Below, piece by piece: positions 59,688 through 64,000 of a DNA stretch of 64,000 nucleotides; the first letter of the stretch is position 1, and each line of letters starts with the position of its first letter. The stretch lies in NCBI RefSeq assembly GCF_023100805.1, contig NZ_CP095855.1, positions 5,435,001 to 5,499,000 on the forward strand. Direction: 5' to 3'. A program made the translations under genes and the position numbers. Source of the DNA: Chitinophaga filiformis (lineage in GTDB: Bacteria; Bacteroidota; Bacteroidia; Chitinophagales; Chitinophagaceae). The notes beneath the pieces are model-generated. The model saw nothing but the letters and a program-made list of their open reading frames with translations, had not been told where the DNA came from and searched no databases.

Positions 59688-59699
59688 AAGATGTTAAGC
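59675..59699. terminator. hairpin with the dehydrogenase stop codon in its loop
   Basis: GCTTAACATC-TGAAA-GATGTTAAGC: a perfect 10-bp stem with the TGA stop of the dehydrogenase in the loop. It lies between this gene and the end of preA. No T-run follows on either strand. Confidence 0.55.
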
Positions 59700-59705
59700 C
59701 CGCCC

Positions 59706-60974
59706 TCAGTGATCATTCAATGGGAGGCCCCTGCGCTGGAATTCCTTCCAGTTGAGATACTCCTCTCCTTTCCGGTGCTCTTCCATGGTGATACAATTAT
59801 CTACAGGGCATACCAGTTTACATAAGTTACAGCCTACACATTCTTCTTCTTTGACAGTATATGTGTTGTAAGGATTACCGTATGACAGATTGATGGCCTG
59901 ATGCGAACCGTCTTCACAACTGATATAACAGAGGCCGCAATGAATGCATTTATCCTGGTTAATTTTTGCGATGATATGATAGTTGATATCCAGCTCCTCC
60001 CAGTTGGTCAGTGTAGGCACTGAGCGGCCGATAAAGTCGTCTGTTGTTTTGAAGCCCTTCTCATCCATCCAGTTATTCAGTCCATCGCACATATCTTCGA
60101 TGATGCGGAAGCCATAACGCATAGCGGCTGTACATACCTGTACAGTAGTAGCGCCAAGCAACATGAACTCAGCCGCATCCTTCCAGGTGCCGATACCGCC
60201 AATACCGGATATCGGCACTTTAGCAGTAACAGGGTCCTGGCTGATGGTAGTGAGCATCTTCAGCGCAATAGGTTTCACCGCAGGGCCACAATAGCCGCCG
60301 AAGGTGGATTGCCCGCCGACATTGGGATTGGGCACAAAGGTATCCAGGTCCACACCGGTAACAGACTGGATGGTGTTGATGAGCGACAAGGCATTGGTAC
60401 CGGCATTCACTGCCGCACGACCTGTTGGTACTACAGAATGAACATTAGGCGTCAGTTTCGTGATAACCGGGATGGTCGCGGCCTCCATTACCCATTCCAC
60501 AACGCGGGCGGCAATTTCGGGGTCTTGCCCAACGGCTGCACCCATGCCCCGTTCCGTCATACCATGCGGGCAGCCGAAGTTCAGTTCAAGTCCGTGAGCG
60601 CCGGTATCTTCCACTTGTTTGATCAGTTCATGCCAGCTATTCCGGTTGTTGTCGGCCATGAGAGAAACGATCATGGCGCGGTCGGGAAAGAGCCGGACAC
60701 ATTCTGCTATTTCCTTCAGGTTGATGTCCAGCGGGCGATCGCTGATCAGTTCAATATTGTTGAAGCCCATTACCCGGCTACCATTGTAATCTACGGAGGA
60801 ATAACGGGAGGAAACATTCTTTATCTGGCTGCCCAGTGTCTTCCATACCACTCCGCCCCAGCCGGCTTCAAAAGCACGCAGCACGTTCAGTTTCTTATCA
60901 GTAGGGGGCGCACTCGCCAACCAGAAAGGATTGGGAGATGTAATACCAAGAAAATTTGCCGAGATGTTTGCCAT
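59706..60974 (-). CDS. preA: NAD-dependent dihydropyrimidine dehydrogenase, subunit PreA
   Basis: 422 residues. An N-terminal dihydroorotate-dehydrogenase-like TIM barrel binds FMN (FWLASAPPTDKKLNVLRAFE, GHGLELNFGCPHG-type motif HGLELNFGCPHGMTERGMGA, VPISGIGGIGTWKDAAEFM). A C-terminal pair of 4Fe-4S clusters is seen in CIHCGLCYISC and CVGCNLCKLVC. With PreT it forms the enzyme that reduces uracil or thymine to the dihydro form with NADH. Length and motifs match E. coli PreA. It is the last gene of a minus-strand pyrimidine-degradation cluster, 228 bases after preT, a gap that may hold a separate promoter. Confidence 0.93.
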   Translation of the reverse strand: MANISANFLGITSPNPFWLASAPPTDKKLNVLRAFEAGWGGVVWKTLGSQIKNVSSRYSSVDYNGSRVMGFNNIELISDRPLDINLKEIAECVRLFPDRAMIVSLMADNNRNSWHELIKQVEDTGAHGLELNFGCPHGMTERGMGAAVGQDPEIAARVVEWVMEAATIPVITKLTPNVHSVVPTGRAAVNAGTNALSLINTIQSVTGVDLDTFVPNPNVGGQSTFGGYCGPAVKPIALKMLTTISQDPVTAKVPISGIGGIGTWKDAAEFMLLGATTVQVCTAAMRYGFRIIEDMCDGLNNWMDEKGFKTTDDFIGRSVPTLTNWEELDINYHIIAKINQDKCIHCGLCYISCEDGSHQAINLSYGNPYNTYTVKEEECVGCNLCKLVCPVDNCITMEEHRKGEEYLNWKEFQRRGLPLNDH

Positions 60975-61202
60975 GATCAGAGTATTTATGAGCTGTAAAC
61001 AGCATGAATTTATTGTGAATTATTTTCTGTGACCTGGTTGTAAGTCTTGTTCAGCAGGTATCAATTACCTGGCGTCAGTTTTTGCAGCACTTGTTTGTAA
61101 TACCAAATCCTGTTTATATCCATTGCCTGAGACCCAAGCTTGCAGTATGCATTAGACGCCATTGCGCAAGTGCATTTGTAATTGCCAATCTATCATCAGA
61201 TA

Positions 61203-62573
61203 TCACTCTCCGTTCGGATTAACCCTTGAGCTCAGCACATTCTGCAGATATTCCAATATTGCCCTGGCGCCGTCTTTTCCTGCCTGGACAGCATCCACCA
61301 CTTCTTTGCCGCCATTTACACAATCGCCGCCCGCGAAGACACCGGCAATACTGGTGACGCCAGTATCGGTAGTGGTCACCTTTCCATGATCGTTGTTTAA
61401 CTGGTGACTATGCACTAATTGTTCAAAGGGCATTTGTCCGGCGGCCTTGATCACCATATCTACGGGCAGTGTGAGCTGCTCATCCGTAATGACCGGCTGA
61501 CGGCGGCCACCAGCGGCGTCTTCGAGCTTTACCATATTGCAGACGAGGTGTGTCACCTTTCCATCTTCGCCCAATATTTCCGTAGGCGCTGCCAGCCAGA
61601 TGATCTTACAACCATCTAATAGTGCAAGGTTCATCTCTGCTTCTGTACAAGGCATTTCCTGCCGGGTTCTGCGATATACCAGGGTCACCTCTTTCGCTCC
61701 CAGCCGCTTTGCCTGGGTAGCGGCGTCGATGGCCGTCATACCCATACCGATCACCGCCACCTGGTCGCCCACGGGAACGGTTGGAAAACCACTGTTGCGG
61801 ATATCGTAAATGAAACTGATAGCATCTACCACTCCATCCAGTTGCTCGCCGGGAATATATAACTGACGGGCAAGACCAACGCCGAAAGCAAGATATACCG
61901 CATCGTACTGTTGTTGTAACGCTTCGAGCGTGATGTCTTTACCGAAGGTCTTGTTGTATTGAATATCTATTCCACCAATGGAGGTGATATAATCTACTTC
62001 TTCCTGGCAGAACTGCGGAGTAACCTTATAAGCCGCGATACCGTAAGTCATGAGGCCACCGCCCTTGCTTTCCTTTTCATAGATGGTCACGTCAACACCT
62101 TCTCTCGACAAGGCATGCGCACAACTCAGCCCTGCAGGTCCGGCGCCGATCACAGCTACTTTTTTACCGGTAGATGCTTTTCTTTCAAACAAAGGCCATT
62201 TCTCCTGTATTGCCCTTTCTGTAGCATACCGTTGCAGGCGGGCAATAGGGATCGGTTCTTCCTCCATAAGATTGTATACGCAGGCGCCTTCACAGAGTTT
62301 TTCTACGGGGCAGACCTTGGCGCAGCCACCGCCCATGATGTTGGAAGAGAATATTGTGTAAGCGGAGCCCTTGAGATTGTCTGTAGTGATCTGCTTAATG
62401 AATTTAGGAACATTGATGCTGGTGGGGCAGCTTTTGGTACAGGGCGCATCATAACAGAAGAGGCAGCGGTTTGCTTCTACCAGTGCCGCATCGCGCGTCT
62501 CAAAAGGCGGATGAATGTCACTGAAGTGCTGCTGGTATTCCTCAGCAGATAATCGGTTATTACGTACTGCCAT
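61203..62573 (-). CDS. preT: dihydropyrimidine dehydrogenase subunit PreT
   Basis: 456 residues from the ATG at 62573. Further upstream the frame only translates a tandem repeat (QPAIRQPAIRQ), so the longer start is rejected. An N-terminal Fer4_20 region carries Fe-S cysteines (CLFCYDAPCTKSCPTSINVP; CAKVCPVEKLCEGACVYNL). An FAD site follows (VAVIGAGPAGLSCAHALSRE) and then an NAD(P) site (VAVIGMGMTAIDAATQAKRL, VTLVYRRTRQEMPCTEAE), as in the small subunit of glutamate synthase. It passes electrons from NAD(P)H to PreA. Ends GVFAGGDCVNGGKEVVDAVQ, the usual FAD-contact motif. Confidence 0.92.
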   Translation of the reverse strand: MAVRNNRLSAEEYQQHFSDIHPPFETRDAALVEANRCLFCYDAPCTKSCPTSINVPKFIKQITTDNLKGSAYTIFSSNIMGGGCAKVCPVEKLCEGACVYNLMEEEPIPIARLQRYATERAIQEKWPLFERKASTGKKVAVIGAGPAGLSCAHALSREGVDVTIYEKESKGGGLMTYGIAAYKVTPQFCQEEVDYITSIGGIDIQYNKTFGKDITLEALQQQYDAVYLAFGVGLARQLYIPGEQLDGVVDAISFIYDIRNSGFPTVPVGDQVAVIGMGMTAIDAATQAKRLGAKEVTLVYRRTRQEMPCTEAEMNLALLDGCKIIWLAAPTEILGEDGKVTHLVCNMVKLEDAAGGRRQPVITDEQLTLPVDMVIKAAGQMPFEQLVHSHQLNNDHGKVTTTDTGVTSIAGVFAGGDCVNGGKEVVDAVQAGKDGARAILEYLQNVLSSRVNPNGE

Positions 62574-62604
62574 ATAGTTGATTTTATTGTTTCCCCCGGT
62601 TGCC

Positions 62605-62695
62605 GGATTTCCCGACGCCGGATTTCCGGGTGTCGGATTTCCCGGTTGTCGGATTGCCGGTTGTCGGATTGCCGGTTGTCGGATTGCCGGTTGTC
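62605..62695. repeat. 15-bp tandem repeat (minisatellite)
   Basis: Six units: three exact copies of CGGATTGCCGGTTGT (62651-62695) preceded by three degenerate ones starting CGGATTTCC (62605-62650). It lies just upstream of preT. Confidence 0.9.
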
Positions 62696-62776
62696 CCCGG
62701 GTTTGCAACCCGGGGCTACAAACACCTGGACTCCTGACGGAGTCTGAATGCAGCAGATACAGACGTCCTGCATTCA
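62696..62776. repeat. cluster of three hairpins (intergenic palindromic repeat)
   Basis: CCCCGGGTT-TGC-AACCCGGGG (62696-62716), GACTCC-TGAC-GGAGTC (62730-62745) and GAATGCAG-N14-CTGCATTC (62747-62776). The GC-rich first unit with the following CTACAAACAC resembles interspersed palindromic repeats seen between genes in several bacterial phyla. May protect or attenuate the mRNA between the ureidopropionase and preT. Confidence 0.7.
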
Positions 62777-62791
62777 ATTAATTATGATTAC

Positions 62792-63658
62792 TTACAGCTC
62801 GGTAAGCTTGCCATAAGTTTCTGGTCGTCTGTCACGGAAGAACTGCCATACACTTCTTACTTCATCTATCATATCGAGATCGAAAGTGGCGATGAGCAGT
62901 TCGTCTTTATCTTCCGAGGCGCTGGCAAAGATCTGGCCGCGGGGATCTACGAAATAAGATGATCCGTAGAACTTACCCAGGTTCCAGGGTTTCTCTTCTC
63001 CCACCCTGTTGATACATCCCATAAAATATCCATTGGCAGCAGCGTGTGCGGGCTGTTCCAGTTTCCAGAGGTATTGCGACAGACCAGCCACGGTTGCAGA
63101 AGGATTATAAACGATCTCTGCTCCGTTCAAACCAAGTACCCTGGCGCCATCGGGGAAGTGACGGTCGTAGCAGATGTAGATCCCGATCTTTGCATACCTG
63201 GTTTGAAATACAGGATAGCCAAGGTTGCCGGGCTTGAAGAAGAATTTCTCCCAGAAACCGGAGGTATGCGGAATATGGTTCTTCCGGTATTTACCAAGGT
63301 ATGTACCATCTGCGTCAATAACAGCGGCGGTGTTGTAAAGTACCCCTGCCTGTTCTTTTTCATAAATGGGCACGATGATCACCATGCTGTACTTTTTCGC
63401 ATAGGTAGCGATCCTCTCCGTAGTAGGTCCGGGAACGGTTTCAGCGGAGGCGTACCATTTAGTATCCTGCCCGGGACAGAAATAAGGGGTATTGAATATC
63501 TCCTGCAGGCAGAGGATCTGTACACCTTTTTCTCCTGCTTCTTCGATGAGCGGGAGATGTTTTTGAAACATGGCCTCTTTGATCTCGTCGATGCTTCCTT
63601 CGCCTTCTGTTTTGGGCAAGCTCATTTGAATAAGTCCTGATTTGATAATACGCGACAT
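62792..63658 (-). CDS. nitrilase-superfamily beta-ureidopropionase
   Basis: 288 residues of the carbon-nitrogen hydrolase superfamily. The catalytic triad is visible: Glu in ILCLQEIFNTPYF, Lys in GKYRKNHIPHT and Cys in IGIYICYDRHFPDGARVLGL. FWEKFFFKPGN and NRVGEEKPWNLGKFYGSSYF support the beta-ureidopropionase/N-carbamoyl-amidohydrolase branch. It would hydrolyse N-carbamoyl-beta-alanine to beta-alanine, CO2 and ammonia, the third step of reductive pyrimidine breakdown. The gene starts 28 bases after the dihydropyrimidinase stop, so the two are probably co-transcribed. Confidence 0.9.
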   Translation of the reverse strand: MSRIIKSGLIQMSLPKTEGEGSIDEIKEAMFQKHLPLIEEAGEKGVQILCLQEIFNTPYFCPGQDTKWYASAETVPGPTTERIATYAKKYSMVIIVPIYEKEQAGVLYNTAAVIDADGTYLGKYRKNHIPHTSGFWEKFFFKPGNLGYPVFQTRYAKIGIYICYDRHFPDGARVLGLNGAEIVYNPSATVAGLSQYLWKLEQPAHAAANGYFMGCINRVGEEKPWNLGKFYGSSYFVDPRGQIFASASEDKDELLIATFDLDMIDEVRSVWQFFRDRRPETYGKLTEL

Positions 63659-63686
63659 GAGGATCTATTTTAGGGTAATGAATTGT

Positions 63687-64000
63687 TCAGATCTTTCCGC
63701 TTACCTTATTACGCTTGATGAACTGGCCGTAGCCTTTGGGTACCAGGCATTCGTTGTTGTCGATGGCTACTTTGCCTCTCAGCAACACGGTCTTTACTTT
63801 ACCGGTCAGCTCCCATCCTTCATAGGCGGAGTAATCTACATGCATATGATGGGTAGCGGCACTGATAGTATGTTTCTGTTTCGGATCAAGGATAATGATA
63901 TCGGCATCGCTGCCAATAGCAATGGTGCCTTTGCGGGGGAACATCCCGAAGATCTTTGCGGGATTGGTACAGGCCACTTCCACGTATTTGTTGAGGGTGA
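63687..64000 (-). CDS. dihydropyrimidinase (C-terminal part, cut by window edge)
   Basis: About 104 C-terminal codons; the frame continues beyond the window at 64000. Contains NPAKIFGMFPRKGTIAIGSD, ADIIILDP, ISAATHHMHVDYSAYEG and the terminal GKVAIDNNE plus GYGQFIKR, the conserved C-terminal half of dihydropyrimidinase/D-hydantoinase. The catalytic metal-binding part lies outside the window. It would open the ring of dihydrouracil, feeding the ureidopropionase next door. Confidence 0.9.
   Translation of the reverse strand, partial: TLNKYVEVACTNPAKIFGMFPRKGTIAIGSDADIIILDPKQKHTISAATHHMHVDYSAYEGWELTGKVKTVLLRGKVAIDNNECLVPKGYGQFIKRNKVSGKI

Noticed and set aside
61419..62552. Plus-strand frames opposite preT
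   Set aside because: Antisense shadows of a fully conserved enzyme gene.
62605..62695. Possible CRISPR array
   Set aside because: The 15-bp units are contiguous without spacers, and no cas genes are present.
62574..62777. N-terminal extension of preT by 68 codons
   Set aside because: The extension only translates the 15-bp tandem repeat and hairpins; the ATG at 62573 matches the family start.

Overview
The window looks like a chromosomal segment of a gliding or T9SS-bearing Bacteroidota bacterium, most likely Chitinophaga or a close relative (family Chitinophagaceae). The reasons are: giant secreted proteins with SprB and PKD repeats ending in type A or type B T9SS sorting domains; several promoters of the Bacteroidota TTG/TTTG-N16-20-TAnnTTTG type close to start codons; signal peptides ending in ...AQ; and DinB, MocR, Kir-channel and YwqG family genes typical of the group. 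The genus is inferred from gene style only. No rRNA, tRNA or CRISPR array was seen.

Layout. 0.2-6.3 kb: a SprB-repeat T9SS protein, a MOSC protein and a Kir-type K+ channel. 6.35-7.84 kb: a complete IS3-family element (26-bp inverted repeats, GAT target duplication, -1 frameshift site) that split one arm of a long hairpin. 8.1-13.5 kb: an LRR-YwqG fusion, two small genes, a DinB protein and a secreted esterase. 13.7 kb: a 44-residue peptide with a leader like those of Bacteroidota RiPP precursors. 14.3-19.2 kb: a 1625-residue PKD protein with a type B T9SS tail.

19.5-47.4 kb (minus strand) is the standout: a polymorphic-toxin (Rhs) locus of about 28 kb. In transcription order it has a probable promoter, a signal-peptide micro-ORF, an 1899-residue PA14/SpvB-like protein, a small secreted protein, a SprB-like protein, a pyocin-knob/S74-chaperone protein and a 2.8-thousand-residue Rhs protein with its variable tip and two paralogous putative immunity genes. 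Downstream is an array of displaced tip/immunity cassettes. Three keep readable tips, each starting at the same Rhs core motif (YRYGFNG). The fourth is a frameshifted remnant followed by a putative immunity lipoprotein. The array also holds hairpin terminators and a 5' fragment of a group II intron. Direct repeats of about 120 bp at the tip starts could let tips recombine onto the full-length Rhs gene.

47.7-59.7 kb is mostly housekeeping: a GNAT/MocR divergent pair, an SDR, a transglutaminase-like secreted protein behind a palindrome, a beta-barrel protein, Tag DNA glycosylase, a second DinB protein, a predicted exported acetolactate decarboxylase behind a structured leader with a terminator, a Tat-exported phospholipase C and a zinc alcohol dehydrogenase. 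59.7-64.0 kb (minus) is a reductive pyrimidine-degradation cluster: preA, preT, beta-ureidopropionase and a dihydropyrimidinase that runs off the window. PreAT would reduce uracil or thymine, dihydropyrimidinase would open the ring, and the ureidopropionase would release the beta-amino acid, CO2 and ammonia.
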